From Prasinococcaceae sp. CCMP 1430 (Eukaryota > Prasinodermophyta > Palmophyllophyceae > Prasinococcales > Prasinococcaceae): a stretch of DNA of 60,426 nt. Of this stretch, positions 19,921-29,347 are shown one piece after another (position 1 is the stretch's first letter; each line of letters begins with the position of its first letter). The stretch is taken from positions 1,333 through 61,758 of the forward strand of contig RQSC01000314.1 in assembly GCA_013416795.1 (NCBI GenBank). The letters are read 5' to 3'. The position numbers were made by a program, and so were the translations under genes. Under the pieces are notes generated by a model. That model ran no database searches. It was not told the DNA's origin and saw only the letters and a list, made by a program, of their open reading frames with translations.

Positions 19921-22529
19921 TCAGATGTACGCGGGCTCGTCGGTGGCCAGCTCGTGTGAATTGTGCGGCACAGCCTCGAGCACGACGCAAGAGTGCTTGA
20001 GCACGCGCACATGTCCGAACTCGGCGATCGCCTCTCGCCTGGCGCCGACGAGCGGGACCCCGGCGTTCATGAAGTCATCCTGCAGCAAATCACTGCGCAA
20101 GAAGTCGAATGGAGCCTCCGCGCCGGTGTCGGCAACGACATCCCACCTGCGGATGGCGTTCGCGAGCGTGTCAGCAACGCATTCGAGCGGCGGCCCCGCC
20201 ACGCTCCACCCTGATCGCGCTCGCGCCCGCTGGCTGCTGGCGGCTCGCAGCGCGTACCTCATGCCACCACCCAAGTGGGGGAGCTCCAGCGTCCTCGCCA
20301 CGCCGCCCGCGTTAAACGCTACATATACGTCGCCGCCGCCCTCCTCGAAGAGCCTGAAAGCGCAGAGCTCCGACGTATCCTCCCAGTCGGGCTGGCCGGC
20401 GAAATCTCCATGCCACTCAATTTGATCGTGGCCGGGGAAGTTGCGGCCGCGCAGGCACGCCTTGCTCTTGCGGAAGGCGACCATCCCCGCCGTGAATCGC
20501 AGCATGGCGCGCGCGTCATTGCCACGCGAACCCGCCGAGACGAGCACGTCCCACGGCAGGTAGTTGACGTCCGTATCCCAGCAGTACGTGTTGTTGTTAC
20601 CGCCTTTCGTGTGGTTGATCTCGTCACCCATGTTTATCATGGGAGTGCCATGCGCAAGGAGCAGGGCCGCCATGAGGTTCCGACGGTTGCGCGCGCGCAT
20701 GCGACGGACCTCGACGTTCTTCGTCGGACCCTCCTCACCACAGTTCCAGCTGAGGTTGTGTTCCTCACCGTCGCGGTTGTTCTCGCCGTTCGCCATGTTG
20801 TGGCGCTGCGCGCGGGCGCGATGCGGCGCGGCGCGTCAGCCGGGCACGCACCGGGGTCAGCCGCGGCCGCTGTCGCCGCGTCACGCGAGCGCGCTCGTGT
20901 GGCGACAGCGCGCGCGCGCGCAGCACGCACCTCGTTGAATGCCGTCAGGTCGGCCGTTGTGAACCCGTCGTGACACGTCACGAAGTTGAGGCTCGCTTTT
21001 GGCCCCCTGTCCCCGGGGTACAGGTCGGGCGAGCCGCACATGCGTTTGGCGAAATCGCTGATGGCGCCGCCGCCGCCCGGCAGCAGCAGGAAGCGCCTGA
21101 CGTCGTCGCGGAATTTGCCGTTCCACTCGGCCCAGCGCTGGCCGCAGGGGAAGCTGCCGACCTGATAGAGCCCGCCGGCGTCCCAGGGCTCGGCGAAGAG
21201 TTTGACGTGAGCCAACGCCGGGTCGCGCGAGATCGCCTCCACAAGCGGGGGCGCACCGAGGGGCGTGCCGGTGTACACGCCTCCGCCGTACTCAGCTGCC
21301 GCGGCGGGCCTGCCGTCGCCGTCGCCCCCGTGGCCGGAGTGGCCGCCGGTGACGACCGAGCCGTAGGCGCTCTCGCCGTCCCACCTGGTGCTGGAGCGCG
21401 TGAGAATGGACGCGAGGTCGAAGCGGAAGCCGTCCACGCGGCACTCTATTGCCCAGAAGCGCAGGCAGTCCAGCACAAACTGCCGCGCGAGTGGGGTGTT
21501 GCAGTTGAAGGTGTTGCCGCAGCCACTGTAGTTGTAGTGCTCGCCGGCGGGCGCCATCACGTAGTAGGAGCGCTCGTCGAGCCCACGGAAGGTGACGGAG
21601 GGACCCATCTCGTTGCCCTCGGCGGTGTGGTTGAACACCACGTCCAGGATGACCTCAATGCCCAAGCGGTGGCACTCGCGCACCATCTCCTGCATCTCGC
21701 GCAGGGCGGTCAAGGCGCCGTCCCCGGAGCTGTAGCGCGCCATGGGCGCAAAGAACGACAGCGTCGAGTAGCCCCAGAAGTTGAGGCGCGTGGTGCCGTT
21801 GTCGAGCAGCTTGTAGTGCTCCACCTCGTTGAATTCGTAAATGGGCAGCAGCTCCAGTGCGTTCACGCCCAGGAACGCCAGGTGTGGCAGGGCGTCCTTG
21901 ACTGCCGCGTACGTGCCCGCCTTGGCATCGCCCTCCTCAGTCTGCCGCAGCGCGGTCAGCCCGCGCACGTGCGCCTCGTACACCACCAGGTCCTCGCGCG
22001 CGTGGCGCGGCGGTCGCGTGCCCTCCCAGTCGAACTCGGGCAGCTCCACCGTCGCCGCGCCCACCGGTAACACGCCAGCCATCTGCGGCCACAGGCCGCC
22101 CTCCGCTTCAGACGCCACGTCGCCAAACTCGGGCCGCGCGGCCGTGCCCACACCCGGCGCGCGCGGGTCGACGAGCACGGGGGGCGGGCCGGGCGGGGCG
22201 GGCGGCGCGGCGGGCGGCCTGGGGCCGTCGGGCTCCGTCACCCGCCAGCCGTAGTAGCTGTAGTTTCCCTTCTTCAGCATGTCCGCAGTCAGGCGGCAGT
22301 GCCACACGTCGCCGGTGCGATGCTCCTCAGGGGATAGCTCGTGCTCCGCGGACGGCTTGGCATTGCCGCGCCCGCCGATGAGCGCGTCCTCGCTCCAGAG
22401 CACGATCGAGACGCCCCTCGAGGGCGTCGCCACCGCGAGGTTGACGCCGCCGTCAGGCAGCGCCGTCGCGCCGAGCGGCGCGGGCGCGCCCGCGAGCGTG
22501 GACCCGCCCCTGCCCAGCAGCGCGCCCAA
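19921..22529 (-). CDS. ISA: Isoamylase-type starch debranching enzyme (start unresolved)
   Basis: Hydrolyses alpha-1,6 branches of glucan (GH13) and in plastids trims pre-amylopectin or degrades starch. Exons 22529-20931 and 20805-19921 join through a 125-nt GTGCGT...GCGCAG intron to restore FNE-RHNMANGENNRDG, a conserved isoamylase segment. The N-terminal CBM48-like part (LWSEDALI to YYGWRV) is followed by the barrel: DVVFNHT, nucleophile Asp in GFRFDLAS (about residue 370), acid/base Glu in FAEPWDAG (about 446) and FVTCHDG (about 520). All catalytic residues are kept, so it is an ISA1- or ISA3-like active form and not an ISA2-like regulatory one. The open frame begins with TTG at 22529 and meets a stop at 22605-22607 without an ATG; an ATG at about 22601 in another frame suggests a short 5' exon or a frame break. 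Confidence 0.9.
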
Positions 22530-23343
22530 GCCCTCTGTGGCACCCCCGAGCGCGCGCTTCCCCCCATCCCCCCCCCCCTCACCCCCCTTCCTCCTGCCCG
22601 CATCCTATCCTCGCGCGCTCGGTCCCGCTCTAAACCCCCGCAAACACCAGAATACTGTATTTCATCAAACCAAAACGAACAAAATCCCATCAAAATGCCC
22701 CGAATAAACATCGGAATTGACGCACTCCGCGCTTTGTCGCTTTCGGCTTTCGCGCGCCCTTTTCGGCTTCCGCGGGTGACCTGGCGCGCGCCGCGCGCGC
22801 GCCGCGCGCCCCCCCTCGCGCCCCCGGTTTCATCCCCGATTCGACCCCGGTCTCGCGGGGTAATGACCCGGTACGGCCCGCGGGGAACCGTCGCCAGACC
22901 CGGTTCGACGACCAACCCTAGCGGCGCCGGGCCGGAGCAGCGCGCCTGCGCCTGGGACCGCGCCGCCTTTTTTTTTTTTTCGCGGAGTGGTTTGCCTGGA
23001 CGGATTTGATCGCACATTATATGGGAAATGAGTGCGACGTGCACAGACGGTGAGGGGGGTTCGCGCTGGACGTACCGAACAATACATGGGAAAAAGAGGT
23101 TTAAAACTTTTTGGTTCTTTTTTTTTTTGGCGCGAGGCGTGAGTGGCGGCGGCTGTGGCGGCTGCGCGGGCGCGTGCGCGGGCGCGGGTGGGCGGCGGGA
23201 GGCACAGCCGCGAGAAAAAGAGCGCGCGCGCCCCGCGTGCGGGCGGAGTCGTCGTCGTCAGTGGGCGGTTGCCGCGCATAGCGGTGGGCGTGCGTGCGTG
23301 CGTGCGTGGCGCTGCCGGCCGTCGTGTGTCGTACGGAGGCACC
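22530..23343. promoter_or_regulatory. Divergent promoter region between isoamylase and RCL1
   Basis: About 800 bp with an AT-richer core (22630-22740) holding CTCTAAACCCCC, and T-runs near 22970-22980 and 23118-23129. I see no gene in it. An A/T-poor stretch near 22830 with GATTCGACC resembles a tRNA T-arm but has no cloverleaf. Confidence 0.4.
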
Positions 23344-24471
23344 ATGCTGCGCTTCGAGGGCGCGCGCCACTTTCGCGCGCGCCTGCTCGCGGCGTGCCTC
23401 ACCGGCCGTGGCATCCGCATAGACCGCATCCGCGAGGCGGCGGCGACGCCCGGGCTGCGCACGCATGAGGCGTCAATGCTGCGCCTGCTGGAGAAGGTGC
23501 TCGTCGGCGCGGAGGTTGTCATCAATGAAACGGGCACGTCACTGACGTTTCGACCCGGCCTCATGGGCGGCGGCGCGGTGTCGCACGCGTGCAGCGGGCG
23601 TGCCATCGGCTACTTCCTGGAGCCGCTGGTCGCGCTGGCGCTGTTCGGCAAAAAGGAGCTGCGCGCGACACTCAAGGGCGTGACCAACGACGACGTGGAC
23701 GTGAGTGTGGACGCAGTGCGCATGGCGCTGCTACCGCTCGTGCGCCGCTTCGGCGTTGAGGAGCGCGTGGAGCTCGAGGTTCGCTCCCGCGGCTGCTGGC
23801 CGGCCGGCGGCGGCGAGGTCGCTCTGCGGGTGCCTCCGGCGCGCGCGCTGCGACCTCTGGAGCTCACCGAGGAGGGGTTGGTCAAGCGCGTGCGCGGCGT
23901 GGCGTACGCCTGCCGCGTCAGCCCGCAGATGGCCAACCGCATGGCCGGCGCCGCGCGAGGCGTTCTGAATCGCCTGCTGCCGGACGTGTTCATCGTGACC
24001 GACCACGCGAAGGGCGCCACGGGCGGTGCCTCTGCGGGCTACGGAGTACTGCTCCTCGCCGAGACCACCGCCGGCGTGACGTACTGCGTGGAGGTGGCCG
24101 CGTCGCCGCGCGCGGACGCGAGCGGCACCGCGGGCGGCGGCGGTGCTGGCGGCGCGCAGCATGGGGGGGAAATGGAGGCGCCAGAGGACCTCGGCAAGGT
24201 CGCGGCCGAGCAACTGCTGGAAGAGATAGCACGCGGGGGATGCGTGGACAGCGAACGCCAACCGTTCGTGCTAACGCTGGCGGCAGCGTGCCCCGGCGGT
24301 GCGTCACGTCTGCGCCTCGGGCCTCTCTCCGAGCAGGCAGTCGAGATGCTGCGCATCTTACGCGATGTGATGGGCGTCACGTACCGCTTAGATGCCGAGC
24401 CAAACACCAAAACGGTCATTGCCGCGTGCGTGGGCGCGGGCGTGAAGAACGCTGCCGCGAGGTATCACTAG
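23344..24471 (+). CDS. RCL1: RNA 3'-terminal phosphate cyclase-like protein (RCL1)
   Basis: Intronless, 375 residues from ATG 23344. It belongs to the RtcA/RCL1 fold: LRFEGARHFRARLL at the start, GVTNDDVDVSVDAVRM, CWPAGGGEV, and ACVGAGVKNAAARYH at the C-terminus are typical of the RCL1 branch. RCL1 acts in the nucleolus in 18S rRNA processing together with BMS1 and lacks cyclase activity, since the nucleotidylated His of RtcA is missing; I see no equivalent His near the C-terminus here either. Length equals the family norm. It shares a divergent upstream region with isoamylase and converges on the glycosyltransferase gene, 142 bp away. Confidence 0.9.
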   Translation: MLRFEGARHFRARLLAACLTGRGIRIDRIREAAATPGLRTHEASMLRLLEKVLVGAEVVINETGTSLTFRPGLMGGGAVSHACSGRAIGYFLEPLVALALFGKKELRATLKGVTNDDVDVSVDAVRMALLPLVRRFGVEERVELEVRSRGCWPAGGGEVALRVPPARALRPLELTEEGLVKRVRGVAYACRVSPQMANRMAGAARGVLNRLLPDVFIVTDHAKGATGGASAGYGVLLLAETTAGVTYCVEVAASPRADASGTAGGGGAGGAQHGGEMEAPEDLGKVAAEQLLEEIARGGCVDSERQPFVLTLAAACPGGASRLRLGPLSEQAVEMLRILRDVMGVTYRLDAEPNTKTVIAACVGAGVKNAAARYH

Positions 24472-24503
24472 CACCCTCCCCCAACTCCCAACCCCACCGC
24501 ACC

Positions 24504-24522
24504 CTGCTGCTGCTGCTGCTGC
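24504..24522. repeat. (CTG)6 trinucleotide repeat in the convergent gap
   Basis: Perfect CTG run 33 bp after the RCL1 stop, in the 142-bp gap before the stop of the opposing glycosyltransferase gene. Similar CAG runs lie downstream of the gene ending at 46869. Confidence 0.9.
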
Positions 24523-24613
24523 GCGCGCGCACGAGCCGTGTGCATGCGAATGTAATTATGTATTGCCTCAACGTGGGAGTCGCTCGCGCCGCTCGCTGAG
24601 CACGCCGCGCACA

Positions 24614-26662
24614 TCACTCGACGAGCGGGGGGAAGCCGCTGTCGGGCTTGGATCGCAGCGGGGTAGGCGTGTGCACGCGCACCTCTGGCTTCTTCGCCTC
24701 GGCTGTCAACTCGGCCTTGCTGGCTGCTCCTTCACCCCCCGCCGCGCTAGCGGCACTGTCGGCCTTGGCTTTGCCATCGGGAACCGCCGAACCCGGATGG
24801 AGGCCTTGGTGGCCGCCGAAGCGGCTGGGTGGGTGCCACAGGTGGTAATAGAACGGCTCCTTGGAGCGGTAGACTTGGTAGCCGGCCTTCTCGAAGCGCG
24901 TCATCAGGTCGGTGTCCTCGGTGCCGTAGCCAGTGATGGTCTCGTCGTAGGATCCCACTGCTATGAGGTCACTCAGGTAGGCGGCCATCATGCCGGAGCC
25001 CTCAGAGCGCCACCAGCCCTGGCCATACAAGTGCTGGGGCCTGTTCCACGGGACGCCCTTGGCCTTCGCGGCAGCGACGAGCGTGTCACGGCTGCGCCCC
25101 TGGTGAAAGGAGAAGCACACAGGCACGAACACGCGCCGACCGGGAACGACGCGCGCGAGGATCGTGGAGACGAAGTCTGGAGGCAGCTCCATGTCCGTGT
25201 CCACGGCGAAGACGACCTCATCGCGCTCGCCCGCCGACGCCGCGTCCGCGGCGATCTTGTCGATGCCGGCCCTCAGCGCGATTGCGCGCGACCCATTGAA
25301 CGACTCGTGGCTGCGGTCGATGCGGTCGATGCGCACCCCGGCGTCGGCCGCCGCTGCCAGCGCGGGCGCGCGCACCTCTGCAGGGCTGTAGTCCACCAGC
25401 ACCAGCCGGAAGTCGCCGCGCAGCGCGGCCGCACGTGCCACGAAGCCCTCAAACTCCTCCTTGCGCTCGTACAGGGGCATGACCATGTGCACAGTCTGCG
25501 CACGCGCACCCTCACGGCGCGGCCTCGCTGCGGTGAGCTCGTGCACGATCGGCGGTATGCGCACATCGGCGAACGTCACCATGTGCAGGGTCACCGCATT
25601 GGCGAGGGGATCGCCGCGCACGGCGAGGTCCATCGTGTATTCGACCGTGTGCTTCGACACGTCCGCCGCGCGGTCGATGCGCTCCCAACGCGCGAGCGAG
25701 AGCGGCGCGATGGGCTCCGGCGCGGCGCGCTCACCCTCGCCGGCCCAGCCGGCGCCCGCGGCTGCGACAGCGTCGGCGGCACGGTTGTCGTTCAGCTGCG
25801 AGATAGCGTACGCGGCGACGCGCTGCAGCTCGACCTTGTCGACGTCCGAGATGGCGAAGCTCTCATCGTTCAGCAGCGCGTCGGCCTCGAGGCGCACGCC
25901 CGTGCGTTCGCCGTGCGGCAGCTCGGCCTGCGAGAGCCCCGCCGCCGCAGCGCCCTCCCTCCCGCGCGCCTCAACGGCGATCCAACTAGACTCCCACGCG
26001 CGACGCGTGTCGAAGCCCGGGAAGGGCGGCCCCAGGCCGTGCTTGTCGAGGACGTCCTTCCAGCGGTTGAACAGGTCGCCCTTGGAAGAGATGCCCGCGT
26101 CGACGTAGTACTTGTGCTGGAAATCGCCCTCGACCTTGACGCCACTGCCACCGCGCCGCACGAGGCTCAGCCACATGTCGTAATCCTGCAGGCGCTTGAG
26201 CTCGCCGTCGAAGCCGGGCCAAAAGCTCGCCGTGCGCACGAGCGTGAGCGTGTCCACGTACGGCTGGCGCTCCATGAGCGCGGCGTCGAACTGCGCCGCG
26301 CGGTGCAGGAAGTTGTGCGGCTGCCAGTGCGACTCGGCGCGAAGCACGATGCCCCAGTAGTCTGTGTAGGCGAAATCGACGCTCGGCGCGGCCTCGAGCG
26401 CCGCGTGTAGCGCCGCGAGCGCGTCGGCGGCCATGACGCAGTCGTCGTCCCAGAAGAAGAGATACGGCTGCGTGGCCTTGCGCGCGCCGGCGTTGCGCTT
26501 GCAGTTGGCGATCGCGGTGCCGCGCTTGAGGCACTCGGGCGGGTTGCCAGCCTCGACGATCACCTCCGCCGGCGCGTTGGCCTCGATCGCCGGCACAACG
26601 TACTTCTCGAAGAAGCCGAGGCGCTTCGGCCCCAGCGGAATGACCACCGACACAGGCAGCGG
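24614..26662 (-). CDS. Two-domain glycosyltransferase (GT2-like plus chondroitin-synthase-like), N-terminus missing
   Basis: Frame from about 26662 to the TAG/TGA stop at 24614, about 680 residues. The first half is a GT-A fold of GT2 type: PLPVSVVIPLGPKR at the start, WDDDCVMAADAL with the DxD metal site, and DYDMWLSLVRRGG. The second half is another GT-A domain like chondroitin/galactosaminyltransferases: MVMPLYERKEEFEGF, AVDTDMELPPDF with DxD, and GYGTEDTDLMTRFEKAGYQVYRS. Such proteins work in the Golgi lumen and need a signal anchor, which is not present in frame: upstream of PLPVSVV the coding signal switches by one base into an unrelated reading frame. Sugar donors cannot be named. The gene lies head to head with another glycosyltransferase at 27048-28164. 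Confidence 0.8.
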   Translation of the reverse strand, partial: PLPVSVVIPLGPKRLGFFEKYVVPAIEANAPAEVIVEAGNPPECLKRGTAIANCKRNAGARKATQPYLFFWDDDCVMAADALAALHAALEAAPSVDFAYTDYWGIVLRAESHWQPHNFLHRAAQFDAALMERQPYVDTLTLVRTASFWPGFDGELKRLQDYDMWLSLVRRGGSGVKVEGDFQHKYYVDAGISSKGDLFNRWKDVLDKHGLGPPFPGFDTRRAWESSWIAVEARGREGAAAAGLSQAELPHGERTGVRLEADALLNDESFAISDVDKVELQRVAAYAISQLNDNRAADAVAAAGAGWAGEGERAAPEPIAPLSLARWERIDRAADVSKHTVEYTMDLAVRGDPLANAVTLHMVTFADVRIPPIVHELTAARPRREGARAQTVHMVMPLYERKEEFEGFVARAAALRGDFRLVLVDYSPAEVRAPALAAAADAGVRIDRIDRSHESFNGSRAIALRAGIDKIAADAASAGERDEVVFAVDTDMELPPDFVSTILARVVPGRRVFVPVCFSFHQGRSRDTLVAAAKAKGVPWNRPQHLYGQGWWRSEGSGMMAAYLSDLIAVGSYDETITGYGTEDTDLMTRFEKAGYQVYRSKEPFYYHLWHPPSRFGGHQGLHPGSAVPDGKAKADSAASAAGGEGAASKAELTAEAKKPEVRVHTPTPLRSKPDSGFPPLVE

Positions 26663-27046
26663 CGGGCGCGCCGATGAGGAAGCCCAGGAAGAGGCCGTTG
26701 GACACCACCACCACCAGCTCCGCCCAGTTGCGCCGGAGCAGCCTGAATTCGCGTGAGAGCAGCATGCGAGTCTGGAAGAGGGCTCCTTGCGGTTGCCGCT
26801 GAGAGCGGGGGAGCGCACGCAGTGCGGCCTTCTGCTCGGCGATTATCTCGCTGAAGGGGCGCAGCGGCGGCGGCGAAGCGGCGGCATCAGCAGCGGCCTC
26901 CTCACCCGCCTCGCCGTCCTCTTTGTCGACCTCGTGTTCGGCGCCACCGTTCGTGTCTCCGCCTTCCTCCGAGTCGCGGTCATCTCGGGGGCTGATCTCG
27001 GCATCAGGCCTCTCTTCGGCGGTGTCGCCGCCATTTGCATTCTCCT
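26663..27046 (-). pseudogene. Orphan ABCG-transporter-like fragment
   Basis: On the minus strand, from the ambiguous base at 27047 towards 26663, the frame encodes an acidic spacer (SEEGGDTNGGAEHEVDKEDGE in part), then FSEIIAEQKAALRALP, then ALFQTRMLLSREFRLLRRN followed by a hydrophobic helix (AELVVVVSNGLFLGFLIGA). This looks like the segment joining the nucleotide-binding domain to the first membrane helix of ABCG half-transporters. No nucleotide-binding domain precedes it and no further helices follow. It ends where the GT2 frame starts one base out of phase. It may be a mis-joined contig piece, a rearranged remnant, or alternatively the signal anchor of the neighbouring glycosyltransferase with one indel. 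Confidence 0.45.
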
Positions 27047-27047
27047 N
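27047..27047. other. Ambiguous base (N), possible contig join
   Basis: One N between the ABCG-like fragment and the arabinosyltransferase gene. Coding content changes on both sides at this point, so it may stand for a gap of unknown length and not a single uncertain base. Confidence 0.9.
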
Positions 27048-28164
27048 GACGCCGGCTGGCGCGCTCGCCGCGGCGGCGCTCGTGCGCGGCGCGTCGGCCG
27101 GCGAGGCCGGCAAGGCTGACGTCGCCGCCGCCGCCGTGGAGGGGGCGCAGCGAGGCGCCAACACGGGTGGCATCAGCAGCGCCCCCAACGAGATCCACGT
27201 GCTCGTGACGTCGAACGGCTCGCCGTACCTCAACTTCCAGACGCGCATCATGTACGGCACGTACAAGAAGGTGCGCGACCTGCCGGGCAGCGAGCTGCGG
27301 TACTTCACGCGGCTGCTCCACCGCAGCGATGACGACATCCTCATGGGCGAGGTGCCCACCGTCCGCGTGGACCCGCTCACGCCCAAGTGCGACCAGTGGT
27401 GCGAGTTCCCCGTCTCGGACCGCCCGGACGCCGTCGCCAAGTGGCTCGCGACGGACGACGCGAAGGAGGGCACGCACGTGCTCATGATCGAGACTGACTA
27501 CGTGTGGATGAAGCCGATATCCGTGCCCGCGGAGATGGCCGCAGGCGGCGCGGTGTCGTACTCGTTCTCGTACATCTCGCCCAGCGCCCAGACGCACCGC
27601 ATGGACAAGCTGTGGAAGACGGAGTTCCCCGACAAGGAGGTGCCGATCAAGTCGGTGCCACCGAGCGGGCCCGCGCCGGCGCTCCTCCGCACGGCCGACC
27701 TGCGCAGCATCACGCCGTACTGGGTGCGCTTCACTGCTGCCATCGAGGCCGACAAGGCCTTGAAGGACGCCCTCGGGTGGGTGCGCGAGATGTACGCGTA
27801 CTCGCTGGCAGCCGCGGCGGCCGGGGTGAAGCACCACACCAAGGCCGCCAACGCGGGCGGTATGCTCATCGCGCAGCCGCCCAGCGACACCAAGCCCTAC
27901 CAGGCGGCCATGTACCACTACACCTGGGGCACGCAGTTCAAGAACAAGACTGGCAAGGTGGTGTGGGAGTTCGACAAGCGCAAGTATACGGCGCCCGAGT
28001 ACGTGACCAACCCGCGCGAGCTCGAGCTCCCGCCGGGCGACGTCGAGGGCCTCACGCAGCAGTTCCCGCGCGACGGCATGGCCGTCGACAAGGACACGCG
28101 CGACACGCTCGCCGACATGATTGGTCGCATGAACGCGGTGCTGCGCGAGCTGCCGCCGCTGTGA
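27048..28164 (+). CDS. Hydroxyproline O-arabinosyltransferase-like glycosyltransferase (GT95), 5' incomplete
   Basis: About 370 residues in frame from the N to the TGA at 28164. The family signature runs through the protein: IHVLVTSNGSPYLNFQTRIM near the start, RYFTRLLHR, ILMGEVPTVRV, VLMIETDYVWMKPI (metal-site region), ALGWVREMYAYSLAAAAAGVKH and YHYTWGTQFKNKTGKVVWEF. In plants HPATs in the cis-Golgi add the first arabinose to hydroxyproline of extensins and CLE peptides; green algae use related enzymes on cell-wall or flagellar hydroxyproline-rich glycoproteins. The expected signal anchor is only partly visible (AGALAAAALVRG) and no start codon is present after the N, so the N-terminus is lost at the join. 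Confidence 0.85.
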
Positions 28165-28486
28165 GCGCGCGGCGCCGGCGGTGCTCGCCTTGTCAAATTT
28201 TGTCCCAGCGAATGCATCACTCGGTCAGTACCGCCGGGGGGGGGGTGGGGGGGCGGTCCCTGGCGCGGTGCGCGTCGGCGTGGCCGCGTGGGGTTGCGTG
28301 CTGATCAGACAGACGGGGGGGAGGGGAAGCGCCCCTCCGTCCTTCGTAGGTTTACATCACTTCCCGCGAGCGCATTGACCAGCCGGTCCACGGCAGCGTT
28401 GTGCAGCGGCTCGGGCTCGCCGGCGCGCGAGCTCGCGCGGCCCCTCGCGGCCGCATCTGTTTTCTAAGGTGCGGCGACGGCCTCGC

Positions 28487-29299
28487 CTAGCCGCTGAAGC
28501 CCACCGAGCCGACGAAGGCGTCCGTGCCGGGCACCGCGGGCACGGCCGGGGCGTCCTTGGCCTTCTTGGCGGCGGCGTCCTTGTCCTTCGGCTTGCGGGG
28601 CTTGTAGCTGCCGCGCAGCTTGCGGACGACGAGCTCCTTCTGGCCGGTGGCCTCGTCGAGCTCGCGCGCGAAGCGCATGCCGTCGCCGGCGCCGAGCACG
28701 AGCTCGGCGGTGGTGGCCACGGCGTCGTCGCCGACGAGCTGGCCGCCCACCACGGTGCCGTCGGGCTTGGCGAGGGCGATGTGGAGGTGCGCGTCGCCGC
28801 ACGACGAGATGGTGCCGGCGAGCGAGACGATCTCGACGGGCCCCTGCACCATCATGAAGCGCTCGTTGCCCGGCGCGGAGCCGGCCAGGCGCAGCTTCGC
28901 GCCGTTGAGGGTGCCCACGCAGGTGGTCACCCACGCGCTCTGCACGCCCGACTTGTTGACGGTCGCGCAGACCTCCTCCTTGAGGTTCTGGCCCGGCTTG
29001 AGGCGCGCGCACAGCGTGCGGTTGTTTGGGGTCCACGCGGTGCCGGGCACCTTCTTGGGGGCGCCCGGGGTGCGCTTGTTGTCGTAGGCCCTGAGCGCCT
29101 CGTCGGACGACTTGTAGGGCTTCACCCACTCGGCGAGCGTCGTGATCGCCAGGTCGTACTCGCGCGCGAGCTGCGTGATGAGGCCGTGCTTGCGCTTGCC
29201 CGACTTCTGGAAGGCCGAGGCCGCGAAGCACTTCTTGATGGCCGCGCGCGCCGAGGCGGGGTCGCGGCGCACGCGCGGGCCGCGGCGGACGGGGAAGGG
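28487..29299 (-). CDS. PPC (DUF296) domain DNA-binding-like protein with N-terminal HTH-like helix (start unresolved)
   Basis: About 270 residues to the TAG at 28487. The central and C-terminal part is a PPC domain: LKPGQNLKEEVCATVNKSG, VTTCVGTLNGAKLRL, GPVEIVSLAGTIS, HLHIALAKPDGTVVGGQLV. In plants PPC domains occur in AHL proteins behind AT-hooks and drive trimer formation on AT-rich DNA. Here the order is different: a helix-turn-helix-like stretch (KHGLITQLAREYDLAITTLAEWV) comes first and a basic tail after the PPC (SYKPRKPKDKD) could be a weak AT-hook. No in-frame ATG exists upstream to about 29330, so a first exon is missing or out of frame. The region upstream is shared head to head with the next plus-strand gene. 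Confidence 0.75.
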   Translation of the reverse strand, partial: PFPVRRGPRVRRDPASARAAIKKCFAASAFQKSGKRKHGLITQLAREYDLAITTLAEWVKPYKSSDEALRAYDNKRTPGAPKKVPGTAWTPNNRTLCARLKPGQNLKEEVCATVNKSGVQSAWVTTCVGTLNGAKLRLAGSAPGNERFMMVQGPVEIVSLAGTISSCGDAHLHIALAKPDGTVVGGQLVGDDAVATTAELVLGAGDGMRFARELDEATGQKELVVRKLRGSYKPRKPKDKDAAAKKAKDAPAVPAVPGTDAFVGSVGFSG

Positions 29300-29347
29300 G
29301 AGCCAAGGGCCGCGCGGGAGGGCAGGCGGGCCCGGCGCTGGGAGTAT

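Noticed and set aside
22815-22925. Possible tRNA gene near GATTCGACC / GGTTCGACG
   Set aside because: T-arm-like strings are present, but I could not draw acceptor, D and anticodon stems around them.
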